Positions 32,755 through 41,295 of a stretch of DNA of 42,637 bases are shown here, piece after piece (within the stretch, counting starts at the first letter, position 1; each line of letters starts with the position of its first letter). This DNA comes from Amphritea pacifica (GTDB lineage Bacteria > Pseudomonadota > Gammaproteobacteria > Pseudomonadales > Balneatricaceae). Location: the NCBI RefSeq assembly GCF_016924145.1, contig NZ_JAFFZO010000008.1, forward strand, positions 104,598 to 147,234. The letters run 5' to 3'. The notes below the pieces were generated by a model. That model was not told where the DNA came from and ran no database searches. It worked only from the letters and a program-made list of their open reading frames with translations. The translations under genes and the position numbers were made by a program.

Positions 32755-35187
32755 GTTGTTTAACTCTGACAGTTGAGATTCCACTGAGGCGCAGAGTTTC
32801 TGATAAAACTGTGTTGCATCGAGAGGCTTGGAAAACAGATAGCCCTGAAAGCAGTTACAACCCAGCTCCATCAATGCGCTTCTTTCATTGAGGGTTTCTA
32901 CGCCTTCGGCGATCACCATCAGATTCAGCCGGTCAGCGGTGGCGATGATAACTTCCACAATCGCCGCCAGTTCGGATGAGGGGCGCAGGCCGGTGACAAA
33001 AGAGCGATCAATCTTCAGGATATCCAGCGGCAGGTAGTGCAGGTATCGCAGTGATGAATAGCCGGTGCCAAAATCATCGATCGCAAAGGAGATGCCCCGC
33101 TGTTTTAACAGTTTCATCTTGTTGCTGGCGATCTCAAAATTATTCAGCAACATATTTTCGGTGATCTCTAACTCAACCATCAGCCCCGGAATGCCGGTCT
33201 GGTCCAGCATCGCCAGTACACGATCAACAAAATCGACCTGCATAAACTGCAATGGGCTGATATTGATAGCCAGGCGTCCGAATGATTCTGGCAGTCCCTG
33301 CTCACGCCAGGCCGCCAGCTGTTGTAGCGCTTGCAGTAAAACCCAGTTACCGATCTCAACTATCTGACCACTCTCTTCAGCGATATGGATAAAACATCCC
33401 GGTAAAATAATACCTTTTTCAGGGTGTCTCCAGCGCAGCAGTGCTTCGGCGCCGAGAATCTGGTCCGCGCTGTTCACCTGGGGTTGGAACCACAATTCGA
33501 ACTCATGATTGTTAAGCGCCTGATGCAGCCCTTTTTCCACCTCCAGCCTTTCCTGTGCGGAGGATTGCATCTCCGGGTCGAAAAACTGAAAGCTGTTACG
33601 TCCCAGTGTTTTTACCCGGTAGAGGGCGGTGTCGGCATGGCGCAGGATTTCTGCCGCACTGTTATGTTTATCCGGAAAAACGGCGATGCCGATACTGGTG
33701 CTACAGAATAGCTGGTGATTATCCACTTCAAACGGGATTACCAGCTCTGCCAGAATTTGCAGGGCACAGTTGGCGGCGGTCTCGGCACAGAGTTCGGCTG
33801 AACTCCCGGTATCCGGCAGTAACGCTACAAATTCATCTCCGCCAAAGCGGGCACAGGTCGCATTCTCAGGCAGTATCTGAGTCAGTCGCTTTGCCACCTC
33901 ACAAAGGATCGTATCTCCGATCGAATGCCCCAGCGAGTCATTGATGGTTTTAAAACGATCCAGATCGAGATACAGCACCGCACCATAGCGCTGATTGTCC
34001 TGATGGAATTTCATGGCGGTTTTCAGTCGGTCGATAAACAGTCGGCGGTTAGCCAGCCCGGTCAGGGTGTCAAAGAACGCCAGCTCATAGATCTGTTTTT
34101 CCGCTTCTTTTCTGACCGAGATATCCCGGGCCAGAATCAGAATATAGTCGTTATCATCGAAGCACATTCGGATGCAACGAGCTTCAATGGGGAAGGTGTC
34201 ACCCTGAGTACTGATCTGAATATCTTCAATGGTACTGACCTGTTTCTCTTCAATCGTTGTAAACAGGGCTTGCAGTGATTTGGTTGAATAATTATTGCTG
34301 AATTCCGCCAGGGAGCGACCGGTAAAGGCTTCTTCGTCACACTTGAGGGAGTCTGCTGCCTGATGGTTAGCCCGGACGATGGAGCTATCCGGTAGACAAA
34401 GAAACATCGCATCGCCGGCATTATCCATCAGTGAACGGGACAGATGTTCGCTTTTGGAGAGGCGCTCAATCGTGTCGTTGAGTTGATCCGTTTTATCTTT
34501 TCGCTCCTCCCAGAGGCGGGCAAAACCCGTGGCCAGCTCACCCAGTTCGTCGGGTTTATCATAGGGCAGGGGCGGGCAGCTCTCACTTTGCCACAGTTGA
34601 TTAACCCAGCTGGCAATATCCAGAATGGGTTGAGACAGATAACGATAGATTAGCAGTAAAAAAATAGTTGCCAGGATCAGGCTTGAAATCAGGCCCACAG
34701 AGAGGCTGGTCATGGCACGGCGAACATAGTTATTAGCGATATGGGCGGTATCCAGGTCAATTACCAGTCGGGCATCATCCTGATCAGACGGGTTGATGCG
34801 TAAGGGTTCCTCGATGTGACTGTTGATCTGAAACAGATGGTTCCCCAGTGAGGCTAACCATGTTTTCGCGACTGGCTGACGGGCCTTTTCGGCGAGCTTG
34901 TCGCCAAAATCATCGATGATCGCAGCATGGTAGATAAAGGGGTTGGCTATCAGCGTAGCAGTAATCTCTTCTGCCTGGTCGTCGTCCAGATTATATACGG
35001 CCCGGGCGGCAGACTCTTTATGTAACAGGGTAATCTGCGAGACGGTGAGCTGGAGATGGTGCTTTTCCAGATCAAAATCATTGTAGATCTGCCAACCGGT
35101 GGAGATCAGCCCCAGTACTAAGGAGATGAGTAAAACGGACCTTGCCTGCTTAAAGGCGAGACGATGAATAAACTTAAAACGCAACAT
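32749..35187 (-). CDS. Membrane sensor with PAS, GGDEF and EAL domains
   Basis: An 812-residue c-di-GMP enzyme. Order: TM helix (about 15-35), periplasmic sensor (about 36-155), TM helix (about 157-180), HAMP-like linker, PAS (about 245-365), GGDEF (about 375-540) and EAL (about 550-805). The GGDEF loop FGGDEF is intact but the residues before it (NATCARF) lack the RxxD I-site. The EAL domain looks active: AEALLRW, INISPLQF, ELEITENML, IDDFGTGYSSL, KIDRSFV, IAEGVET and QGYLFSKPL are present. It may be bifunctional or a phosphodiesterase with GTP-regulated activity. It lies 51 nt downstream of a solute-binding-protein gene on the same strand. Confidence 0.94.
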   Translation of the reverse strand: MLRFKFIHRLAFKQARSVLLISLVLGLISTGWQIYNDFDLEKHHLQLTVSQITLLHKESAARAVYNLDDDQAEEITATLIANPFIYHAAIIDDFGDKLAEKARQPVAKTWLASLGNHLFQINSHIEEPLRINPSDQDDARLVIDLDTAHIANNYVRRAMTSLSVGLISSLILATIFLLLIYRYLSQPILDIASWVNQLWQSESCPPLPYDKPDELGELATGFARLWEERKDKTDQLNDTIERLSKSEHLSRSLMDNAGDAMFLCLPDSSIVRANHQAADSLKCDEEAFTGRSLAEFSNNYSTKSLQALFTTIEEKQVSTIEDIQISTQGDTFPIEARCIRMCFDDNDYILILARDISVRKEAEKQIYELAFFDTLTGLANRRLFIDRLKTAMKFHQDNQRYGAVLYLDLDRFKTINDSLGHSIGDTILCEVAKRLTQILPENATCARFGGDEFVALLPDTGSSAELCAETAANCALQILAELVIPFEVDNHQLFCSTSIGIAVFPDKHNSAAEILRHADTALYRVKTLGRNSFQFFDPEMQSSAQERLEVEKGLHQALNNHEFELWFQPQVNSADQILGAEALLRWRHPEKGIILPGCFIHIAEESGQIVEIGNWVLLQALQQLAAWREQGLPESFGRLAINISPLQFMQVDFVDRVLAMLDQTGIPGLMVELEITENMLLNNFEIASNKMKLLKQRGISFAIDDFGTGYSSLRYLHYLPLDILKIDRSFVTGLRPSSELAAIVEVIIATADRLNLMVIAEGVETLNERSALMELGCNCFQGYLFSKPLDATQFYQKLCASVESQLSELNNL

Positions 35188-35238
35188 TACACCCCCGGTA
35201 TTGGCAGCAGCAAAATTGCCAACCCGTTTAGCGTCAGA

Positions 35239-35985
35239 TCAGTTATATTTTTTATATATCGCATCAAACTCTCCAGAATGTTTTATTTTATTGAGTCCGT
35301 TGTTGAACTGCTCTAACAGTGTCTGGCTGTCAGGGTAAAGCCTGCTGAGACAGAGGTGTAAGGGGGTGCTTTCAATATCCTCAAACCGGTGGAAGGCAAT
35401 CTTATCCTGCAGGCCGAGGTTCTGGGCATGATAGAGGGTTGGCAGTTTGCCGTTATAAAACAGATCAACATTGCGGTACACCACCGAACGGATGCCGCTG
35501 TCTATATCGGGGGTGACGGAATGGCGCAGGTTGTGTTGGCTAAGCTGCTGAGACTGACCCCAGTCAGCCACGGCGATCACTTCATAGTGCTGAACATCTG
35601 ATAAGTGAGACAGGCTGCGGGAATCAAAGTCCCGGGAGGTTACCGCTCCCCAGATATTTTCACTGATTGGCTCGCTAAACAGAATGAATTTCTCTCTGGG
35701 CGCATTTCGGGCACAGGAAAGGGTGCCGGCAACTCTGCCGTGCTCCATGTTTTTAAGGATGCGTTTCCAGGGGGCCTCGGTAATGGTCGCTTCGATCCCT
35801 ACCGCGGCAAACGCCGCAGTGACCACCTCAACATCGATACCGCGGATAGTGTTTTGCGGCTCAATAATCGTATAAGGGGGGAAGTTAACCGTATAAAGCT
35901 CTACCCGGCGACCGTCGGCAGCGGCAAAGGAGCTCAGCATTGTCAGTAAAACAGCTAAAACCGGTTTGTGTAAATATGAAAACAT
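35239..35985 (-). CDS. Periplasmic solute-binding protein, family 3 type
   Basis: A 248-residue periplasmic binding protein with a Sec signal peptide (residues 1-23, cleavage near FAAADG). The fold is recognisable from VNFPPYTIIEP, the ligand-site region IRGIDVEVVTAAFAAVGI and ILKNMEHGRVAGTLSCARNAPREKFILFSEPI. It resembles orphan amino-acid-type binding proteins not linked to an ABC permease. GAGAGGGA lies before the ATG. The next gene on the strand, 51 nt on, is a membrane GGDEF-EAL sensor; a model in which this protein delivers a ligand signal to that sensor is inference from gene order. Confidence 0.88.
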   Translation of the reverse strand: MFSYLHKPVLAVLLTMLSSFAAADGRRVELYTVNFPPYTIIEPQNTIRGIDVEVVTAAFAAVGIEATITEAPWKRILKNMEHGRVAGTLSCARNAPREKFILFSEPISENIWGAVTSRDFDSRSLSHLSDVQHYEVIAVADWGQSQQLSQHNLRHSVTPDIDSGIRSVVYRNVDLFYNGKLPTLYHAQNLGLQDKIAFHRFEDIESTPLHLCLSRLYPDSQTLLEQFNNGLNKIKHSGEFDAIYKKYN

Positions 35986-36162
35986 TCAGATCCCTCTCAA
36001 ATGTAAACAGATGCTTGTTTTATACCTATATATTCGGAGCCTTTTGATGACAAAACAAGACTGACCGGGTTATAAAGTGATCAGAATGGGCTGTTTACTA
36101 CAGACTATATACATTGCATCGATATTGGTCTGCCCGGGGTTTACAACCTGATCTTTGAGGAT

Positions 36163-36181
36163 AGTCGCTTAAGCGACTTTT
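36163..36181 (+). terminator. Orphan palindrome with T-run
   Basis: AGTCGC/GCGACT around TTAA, followed by TTTT on the plus strand. No plus-strand gene precedes it: the solute-binding-protein and yacL genes are both on the minus strand. It may end an unannotated short transcript or be unrelated. Confidence 0.4.
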
Positions 36182-36246
36182 AGCGAATGCAAAGCCCTAA
36201 GGGGGCTGAATTAACAGCGTAAGCCACACCCGTTGCCCGGCCGGGC

Positions 36247-36618
36247 TTACTCTGTTGAGGTAAACTGCTGCCAGCCATCAATAATCTCAATAAAATCATC
36301 CAGGCCACAGCTGGCCGTTGACTGCTGGTCATAGAACACCAGATTATCTTCCGGTTGTTGCTCTTCAAATGCTGAATCCAGTGCATGAGCACGCACTACC
36401 GCTTCATCCCGGGTAAGCAGGAGATTGTATTCCGCCCCCTCCATCAGATAATCGATGCGCTGATGGTTTTGCAGCTCTGCGATAATCCTCAGCAGTTCAG
36501 ATATAACTGCCTGGCGGCTGCGTAACTCATAGGTCAGCCAATACCCCAGTGCTTCATGACCCATCGAAAACTCAGCCCGGAAAGCACCGTATATATCGTG
36601 GGTGAAGTCGTAGTCCAC
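36247..36618 (-). CDS. yacL: YacL/UPF0231 family protein
   Basis: A 123-residue protein of the UPF0231 (YacL) family. MDYDFTHDIYGAFRAEFSMGHEALGYWLTYEL, then EYNLLLTRDEAVVRAHAL and DNLVFYDQQSTASCGLDDFIEII match the family pattern along the whole length. The function of YacL is unknown; in E. coli the gene lies near acnB, but no aconitase is present here. The start is a GTG with GGAGC about 10 nt upstream. It is monocistronic. GCCCGG/CCGGGC (about 36235-36246), just downstream of the stop, could form a hairpin but has no T-run. Confidence 0.92.
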   Translation of the reverse strand: MDYDFTHDIYGAFRAEFSMGHEALGYWLTYELRSRQAVISELLRIIAELQNHQRIDYLMEGAEYNLLLTRDEAVVRAHALDSAFEEQQPEDNLVFYDQQSTASCGLDDFIEIIDGWQQFTSTE

Positions 36619-37123
36619 AGTATTACGCTCCAGCGTTAGTTTTTATTGATTAAATTAGTCACAGATCGCGCTTAAGTCAGCGTGACCCCTCGAGCATCTG
36701 TTTAGTCGGAATGGATGTGGAGCATAGCACAGGTAACCAGAAGATAGTTGCCAGAATGAAAACTTCGTTTCCTGCCTGAGGTCAGGCGTGACTGCATCGT
36801 TTGCTGGGCAAGATTGTCGCTCAAAAGATCAAAAAAAACGGGGACTTTGGCCCGTTATTAAATAGATAAAAACGCAGTGCCACTATCCTGCTTTTCGCTT
36901 TATATAACAACTGGCAGGTTGTGTCGCAACTTTCTGGCAACGGCTTTTTTCTGTTCACATTCTGAGTAATATTCTGGAATCCTTATCTTGAGCTTGTTTC
37001 AGGACAGGGCTAGATTGAAGGTCAACACTCTACACCAGATTGTAGGCAGTCAATCAGTTGTTGGTCATGGAGACCTTTGGCAAGAGGCGCTGATCGCCTT
37101 ATCAATAGGGAGTTACAAAGGAT
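36619..37123. other. Gene-free region with a diverged hairpin-repeat copy
   Basis: No gene seen. 36755-36820 contains AACTTCGTTTCCTG and GTGACTGCATCG stretches corresponding to modules B and C of the CTAG-bounded hairpin family at 39933-42038, but degraded and without the CTAG borders. AAAGGA directly precedes the ATG at 37124. Confidence 0.5.
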
Positions 37124-37618
37124 ATGTACTCTGACAACGGTTATTTTTGGCAGGCGGTGACGCGTCTGAGTCAACGCACTGCAGACACTCTTTATCTGGC
37201 AAAACTCAGTCTGACCTGCGGTGCTCTGGCGGCTTTTTTTTCTGCGCCGTTAAGTGCCACTGAATATTTTGAGAGTTTCAATACCTTCAAAAAGACTCTG
37301 GTGCAGCAATCCTCTTCGGCACCACCGTTGCAAAAGTCTCAAAGTATTATATTGAGATATAATAATTCTATTGTGAGTTTTGAGTATGATAACTGGCAAC
37401 TGCAGCCTGACAGCGTCTGCTATGCGGTTAAGTTCTGCAGTCAGGCTAAACTTACGCGCTGTATGCAGGCAGCGGGCAGTTTTTTTCGTGAAACCTGTGA
37501 AACGCTGAAGCAAACCGATAGCCAGCTGCAACCAGCTCCAGAGCTTCAGCAACTTTACTGTCAGGGAGTAAAGCAGGTCGATCGTGTTAACCAAAACGTT
37601 ATTTCTAACCACCAGTAA
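37124..37618 (+). CDS. Hypothetical exported Cys-containing protein
   Basis: A 164-residue protein of unknown family. An unusually long N-terminal region (about 25 residues) precedes a hydrophobic stretch LAKLSLTCGALAAFFSAPLSA, with a plausible signal-peptidase site after LSA (about residue 45). The mature part has conserved-looking Cys spaced as CYAVKFC, RCMQAAGSFFRETC and LYC, suggesting disulfides in the periplasm. It has no recognised domain. AAAGGAT lies directly before the ATG. Its stop codon lies inside a long inverted repeat (37610-37653). A shorter product starting at an internal codon is possible. Confidence 0.6.
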   Translation: MYSDNGYFWQAVTRLSQRTADTLYLAKLSLTCGALAAFFSAPLSATEYFESFNTFKKTLVQQSSSAPPLQKSQSIILRYNNSIVSFEYDNWQLQPDSVCYAVKFCSQAKLTRCMQAAGSFFRETCETLKQTDSQLQPAPELQQLYCQGVKQVDRVNQNVISNHQ

Positions 37619-37653
37619 GTGCGAGGGTTGCTTGGCAACGGCCCTTACTGGTG
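37610..37653. repeat. Nested inverted repeat at the 3' end of the hypothetical gene
   Basis: CACCAGTAAG (37610-37619) and CTTACTGGTG (37644-37653) form a perfect 10-bp outer stem; GTTGC/GCAAC (37627-37639) forms an inner stem. The left arm includes the stop codon. No T-run follows; it may act as a 3' mRNA structure or be a cruciform-forming site. Confidence 0.6.
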
Positions 37654-37758
37654 AAGCCTCCTGATTAGCCACCGCTCTGAATATTCAGCAACAGGGATCA
37701 GGATTCTGTCCCGGCTCAGTGCGATCATCTCTCCTGCAATGAATACCGAGGAGTTTGC

Positions 37759-38619
37759 ATGAGTCTGAAAAGGGAAGACCCGCGCATCAACCGGGTGTGT
37801 GATTATATTAATCAGAACCTGGATATTGAGCTATCGATAGAGCAACTGAGTGGTGTTGCCGCACTGTCGAAGTATCATTTCCATCGACTGTTTTCGGCGT
37901 TTACTGGCGTCAGTGTGGTGCGTTTTATCCAGTTGATGCGCTTAAAACGGGCTTCCTTCCGGTTAGCCTTTGAGCATGAACTGCGGATTATCGATATCGC
38001 CTATGAAGCGGGGTTTGACAGCCCTGAAGCATTTTCCCGGGCGTTTAAACGAACCTTTGGACAATCTCCCAGCGGATTCAGAGCATCACCGGAGTGGCCA
38101 GAATGGCACTCTAAATTCCAGTTTGATATGCCTTCAGGAGGCGAGCTGAAAATGAATGTTGAGATTGTAGATTTTACCGAAACACCGGTTGCCCTGGCTG
38201 AGCATAAAGGCCCCAGAGAGCAGGTGTTAGATACGGTGGGGCGCTTTGTCGCCTGGCGTAAAGAGACCGGGTTGTCCCCGGTGAAAACCAGTCGGACTTT
38301 TGGCGTACCCTATAATGACCCCAATACTACAGCACCGGAAGATTTCCGTTTCGATGTCTGTGGCTCTTTTGCGGGAGAAGTGCCTGAAAACGATTATGGT
38401 GTGAAGTCCGGGGTTATTCCGGCTGGTCGCTGTGCCGTGGTTCAACATCGCGGCAGTCACGATAATATTGATGAGAGTATCTATTACCTGTATCGCAACT
38501 GGCTGCCCGATAGCGGTGAGGAGCTGCGGGACTATCCCTGCTTTTTTCAATACCGGAACTTCATCCATGAAGTGGATGAATGCGACCTGTTAACGGATAT
38601 CTTTCTGCCGCTTAAATAG
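37759..38619 (+). CDS. AraC-family regulator with GyrI-like effector domain
   Basis: A 286-residue regulator. The N-terminal AraC double helix-turn-helix (residues 8-105) shows LSIEQLSGVAALSKYHFHRLFSAFTG and IIDIAYEAGFDSPEAFSRAFKRTFGQSP, both well preserved. The C-terminal GyrI-like (AraC_E_bind) domain, about 130-285, starts VEIVDFTETPVALAEHKGP and includes GVIPAGRCAVVQHRGSHDNI and the final Trp..YPCFFQYRNF region that binds small hydrophobic ligands in relatives such as Rob and SbmC. GAGGAG lies 6 nt before the ATG. The target genes are not adjacent. It is followed by a strong hairpin terminator. Confidence 0.93.
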   Translation: MSLKREDPRINRVCDYINQNLDIELSIEQLSGVAALSKYHFHRLFSAFTGVSVVRFIQLMRLKRASFRLAFEHELRIIDIAYEAGFDSPEAFSRAFKRTFGQSPSGFRASPEWPEWHSKFQFDMPSGGELKMNVEIVDFTETPVALAEHKGPREQVLDTVGRFVAWRKETGLSPVKTSRTFGVPYNDPNTTAPEDFRFDVCGSFAGEVPENDYGVKSGVIPAGRCAVVQHRGSHDNIDESIYYLYRNWLPDSGEELRDYPCFFQYRNFIHEVDECDLLTDIFLPLK

Positions 38620-38643
38620 TCCGGCCGGATATTTATCGAATAA

Positions 38644-38669
38644 AAAGCCCGGTCACAGAACCGGGCTTT
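38644..38669. terminator. Bidirectional-type terminator
   Basis: Perfect 10-bp stem AAAGCCCGGT/ACCGGGCTTT with a 6-nt loop, 24 nt after the AraC-type gene. The T-run is better on the minus strand (TTTTTA) than on the plus strand, so it can serve both this gene and the convergent CBS gene. Confidence 0.75.
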
Positions 38670-38783
38670 GATAAACGAGTCATTCACGCCAATGCAGATC
38701 ATGACCCGTTATACTACTGTCCGGACATCACCCCGAACAGTAGCCCCTTCAAAGCGAGTCTTCTGCGTTGTCTATTATGTTTT

Positions 38784-38835
38784 TTCTAGCTACTAACAAG
38801 CGGCGAGGCCGCGTCTGGCCAGTCGCGTAGCAACG
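38784..38835 (-). repeat. Variant copy of hairpin module C
   Basis: Reading the minus strand there is a stem GCGGC/GCCGC with loop CTC, followed by TTG and TTAG, then a CTAG. It corresponds to module C (stem GCGAC/GTCGC, loop TGC) of the copies at 39933-42038, but both stem strands have changed so that pairing is kept. Confidence 0.5.
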
Positions 38836-38852
38836 ATCTTGCCACTGCTTTA

Positions 38853-39440
38853 TCAAGTATCCCGTCCGGCAAACAGCACATCCACCACTTCACGGAAGTT
38901 GGATGCCCGTTTGGAAATCTCTACCGGCACCTTCAGTCGTCGGGCGATATCACTGGAGGAGATGACGCCACGAATTTCGTGATTCAGCGGGTTTACCACC
39001 AGCATATGAGGGGTCCCGGCGTGCTGAAGTGTCCGCAACAGGTCGCCGATACTGGCATGGGTGATTTCAGAGAGGGGGATAGCATGCAACTTTCCCCGGG
39101 GTGTCATCACCTCTTTGATTGAGATATCGTGACGTTTGAGGCCAGCGGAAGTGGCAATACTCATGGCCGAGCGGCTTTCCAGGTCCGCAATGGTTAGCAG
39201 ACCACGAAAGTTTTCATCTTTATCGATCACCAGAACTGAGCGCACATGAACCTTGCGCATCATCTGCCGGGCTTCATCGATGGATACATCCTGCTCCATC
39301 ATCAACGGCTGAACCTTTTCAAAGTCGGTCATCACTTCGACCGCCGGGGTGTCCAGCGTATACTCTAGTAGCTCTTCCGGACGGGCGATATGATCGGAAG
39401 CGTCCAGGAGAATAGTTTTTAGTTCATTATAGTTATTCAT
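38853..39440 (-). CDS. CBS-pair protein
   Basis: A 195-residue cytoplasmic protein with two CBS domains: the first about residues 37-95 (ILLDA..VMTDFEKVQPLMMEQDVSIDEARQMMRKVHVRSVLVID), the second about 110-175 (IKEVMTPRGKLHAIPLSEITHASIGDLLRTLQHAGTPHMLVV). CBS pairs bind adenosine nucleotides and regulate partner activity; no partner domain is fused here. I chose the ATG at 39440 (MNNYNELKTILL), with AGGA about 8 nt upstream; the frame is open to 39545 but overlaps the upstream gene and does not look coding. It shares a terminator-like hairpin with the convergent AraC-type gene. Confidence 0.88.
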   Translation of the reverse strand: MNNYNELKTILLDASDHIARPEELLEYTLDTPAVEVMTDFEKVQPLMMEQDVSIDEARQMMRKVHVRSVLVIDKDENFRGLLTIADLESRSAMSIATSAGLKRHDISIKEVMTPRGKLHAIPLSEITHASIGDLLRTLQHAGTPHMLVVNPLNHEIRGVISSSDIARRLKVPVEISKRASNFREVVDVLFAGRDT

Positions 39441-39495
39441 AGCATAATCCTGTCTCAAAAAAGACCTGTCATCAGGTATATAAAAACGATGAGTA

Positions 39496-39843
39496 TTAGC
39501 TAACAGCGGGTGGTGCTCTGGTTGATGGGGTTGTCCAGCGAGCACTGGAAGTTAGGGGGGCTTCAATCGAAAGCAGGGAGAATCCGGGGCTTTGCAGAGC
39601 GGTATTAATCTCAGTGACAGGCAGCAGGTCACAGGGCTGGTCGCCACTATCAGCACTATTGGTCAGCAAGAGCTGCTCATAGCCAATACCGTCATTGACT
39701 GAAATGAGTTGTTCAGCCAACGGTTCAAGCAACAGTATCCGTGATTGCATCGCCATCAGCACCAGCAAAAGTAATAACGCAACCCCCCGTTGATGAGGGT
39801 GGCGCATAGCGCTGGATGAGGAAATACTGACCGCGTGCTTCAT
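39496..39843 (-). CDS. Hypothetical small anchored or exported protein
   Basis: A 115-residue ORF with a basic N-terminus and a hydrophobic segment (GVALLLLLVLMAMQSRILLL, about 20-39), followed by a soluble tail ending in a Pro/Ser-rich sequence. The profile is that of a signal-anchored or exported protein; no family is recognised. The likely start is the ATG at 39843 (MKHAVSISSSSAMRHP); the frame is open to 39861. It lies 55 nt upstream of the CBS gene start on the same strand and may be co-transcribed. Coding evidence is moderate. Confidence 0.5.
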   Translation of the reverse strand: MKHAVSISSSSAMRHPHQRGVALLLLLVLMAMQSRILLLEPLAEQLISVNDGIGYEQLLLTNSADSGDQPCDLLPVTEINTALQSPGFSLLSIEAPLTSSARWTTPSTRAPPAVS

Positions 39844-39932
39844 GATCTCAGTGTAGGCCAAAATCTGAAGCGGGGGAATCCTGCAACAAAAAAATTATCA
39901 ACAGGTTCGCATTTTGAATCGCTTTGGGGGCG

Positions 39933-40073
39933 CTCGCAAAGAGCGCGAGAGTGGCTAGAACGGACTCGCAAAGAACGCGAGAGTGGCTAGAACGGACTCG
40001 CAAAGAGCGCGAGAGTGGCTAGAACGGAAACTTCGTTTCCTGCTAGTGGTTAGACGCGACTGCGTCGCTTGCC
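39933..40073 (+). repeat. CTAG-bounded hairpin array (modules A-A-A-B-C)
   Basis: Three tandem 32-bp units start at 39933, 39965 and 39997. Each has stem CTCGC/GCGAG with a 7-nt loop and is separated from the next by a CTAG-containing spacer (module A). They are followed by module B (stem GAAAC/GTTTC, loop TTC) and module C (stem GCGAC/GTCGC, loop TGC; its left border here is TTAG). The same A-B-C order recurs at 41127-41219 and 41955-42038. Confidence 0.85.
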
Positions 40074-40114
40074 AGAAGAGCTGTAGCTCGTTTTTTGTCG
40101 CTCGAAAGGGTAAG

Positions 40115-40386
40115 AGCCTGCCGCGTTGTTAGATGTTTGTTAGTTATGTGGGAGCGGCGTCTCGCCGCGATGGAAAACGGCAGAGTAGCTTGATTGTCGC
40201 TGCGAGGCTTGCGCGTTGTTCATGGCCCGGACAGGCATAAGCCTGCCGCGCTGGTTGTTGGATGTTTGTTGTTTGTTGGTTATGTGGGAGTGGCGTCTCG
40301 CCGCGATGGAAAACGGCAGAGTAGCTTGATTGTCGCTGCGAGGCTTGCGCGTTGTTCATGGCCCGGACAGGCAAAAGCCTGCCGCG
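40115..40386 (+). repeat. 136-bp direct repeat with palindromic cores
   Basis: Two copies of a 107-bp near-identical segment (40144-40250 and 40280-40386), offset by 136 bp, plus a partial third copy of its right end at 40115-40143. Each copy holds a perfect hairpin around TCT (GCGGCG/CGCCGC in the first; the second has TGGCG on the left) and a stem AGGC/GCCT near the end. The second copy ends 12 bp before the esterase stop. Confidence 0.85.
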
Positions 40387-40398
40387 TTGTCGAGTGGG

Positions 40399-41028
40399 TC
40401 AGATAGCCTTGTGAAGGAAATCTGTAATCAGCGGATACATCGCCTGGGTAATGGTGTGTGGGGTGTCGGGCATCAGGTGGAGTTCACTGTCGATTCCAAG
40501 TCCTGATAATCGCTGGTGGCTCTGTTGTGATTCGAAAACACTGATGACCGGGTCGACTTCACCATGAATCAGGCATACCGGGATCGCGCAGGCAGGTGTC
40601 TGTTGTGGCAGTTCGGCGAAGCGGCCGGAGATGCCGATAATACCGGCCACAGCATCAGGGCTCTGTTTCAGCCACTCCAGTGACATAATCGTGCCCTGTG
40701 AAAAGCCCAGTAACACGACTTTGTCGAGTGGTACGCCCGCTGATTCCGCCTGTTGCCGAATCAACTGATCAAATACAGGCATCACCTGCTGCACTCTGGC
40801 TGGCCGGTTCTCTTCCGTCACGCCGATCACATCAAACCACTGAAACCCCCGTTGAGAGATTGTAGAGGGAGAGAATCCGGCAGGAATACGGATCTCCAGA
40901 TCAGGGTTACTGCGGTGCAAAAACTCAGCCAGCGGCTTCAGTGATTCAGGGCTGGCACCCACACCGTGAAACATCAGTATAAGGGCTTTTGGAGTGGAAT
41001 TCTGGGATGTGAACTGGATAGTGGGCAT
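40399..41028 (-). CDS. Carboxylesterase/phospholipase-like hydrolase
   Basis: A 209-residue alpha/beta hydrolase of the Abhydrolase_2 (carboxylesterase/acyl-protein thioesterase) family, a shorter relative of the one at 23642-24325. Motifs: ILMFHGVGASPESLKPLAEFL (oxyanion), VVLLGFSQGTIMSLEW (nucleophilic Ser), IHGEVDPVISV (acid) and MPDTPHTIT (His). Cytoplasmic, no signal peptide. The ATG lacks a clear ribosome binding site. It is isolated between two hairpin-repeat arrays; its 3' end is 12 bp from the 136-bp repeats. The substrate is unknown. Confidence 0.9.
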   Translation of the reverse strand: MPTIQFTSQNSTPKALILMFHGVGASPESLKPLAEFLHRSNPDLEIRIPAGFSPSTISQRGFQWFDVIGVTEENRPARVQQVMPVFDQLIRQQAESAGVPLDKVVLLGFSQGTIMSLEWLKQSPDAVAGIIGISGRFAELPQQTPACAIPVCLIHGEVDPVISVFESQQSHQRLSGLGIDSELHLMPDTPHTITQAMYPLITDFLHKAI

Positions 41029-41126
41029 CGAATGGCACTGAATAGATTAATGAACAGGGCCGGTATTCTTGCACTAAGGGAGGGGCGGGACAAGTAGCTC
41101 GAACGTCACGGCGGGGGCTTGCAAAG

Positions 41127-41219
41127 GACTCGCAAAGGGCTCGCAAAGGGCGCGAGAGTAGCTAGAACGGAAACTTCGTTTCCTGCTAGTGGCTAGACGC
41201 GACTGCGTCGCTTGCTAGG
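41127..41219 (+). repeat. CTAG-bounded hairpin array, left flank of higBA
   Basis: Contains partial and complete module A copies (CTCGCAAAGGG words at 41129 and 41140), then modules B and C in the order seen at 39933-40073. From about 41150 it is nearly identical to the copy at 41955-42038. It lies 77 bp beyond the higA stop. Confidence 0.85.
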
Positions 41220-41295
41220 GAAGAGCCGTGGTTCGGACATCGCTGTAAGACTTGTTCTTTGTTCGTGGCTCAAAAAAGCAAAAGTAAGAGCTGAA

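Larger units (their letters stand above)
39844..40398. other. Repeat-filled intergenic region
   Basis: The 555-bp gap holds the 32-bp tandem modules and the 136-bp direct repeat described separately. No gene is seen; the short open frames here are translations of the repeats. Confidence 0.7.

Noticed and set aside
39933-40028. CRISPR array
   Set aside because: The 32-bp units are directly abutting and near-identical throughout with no unique spacers, and no cas gene is present.
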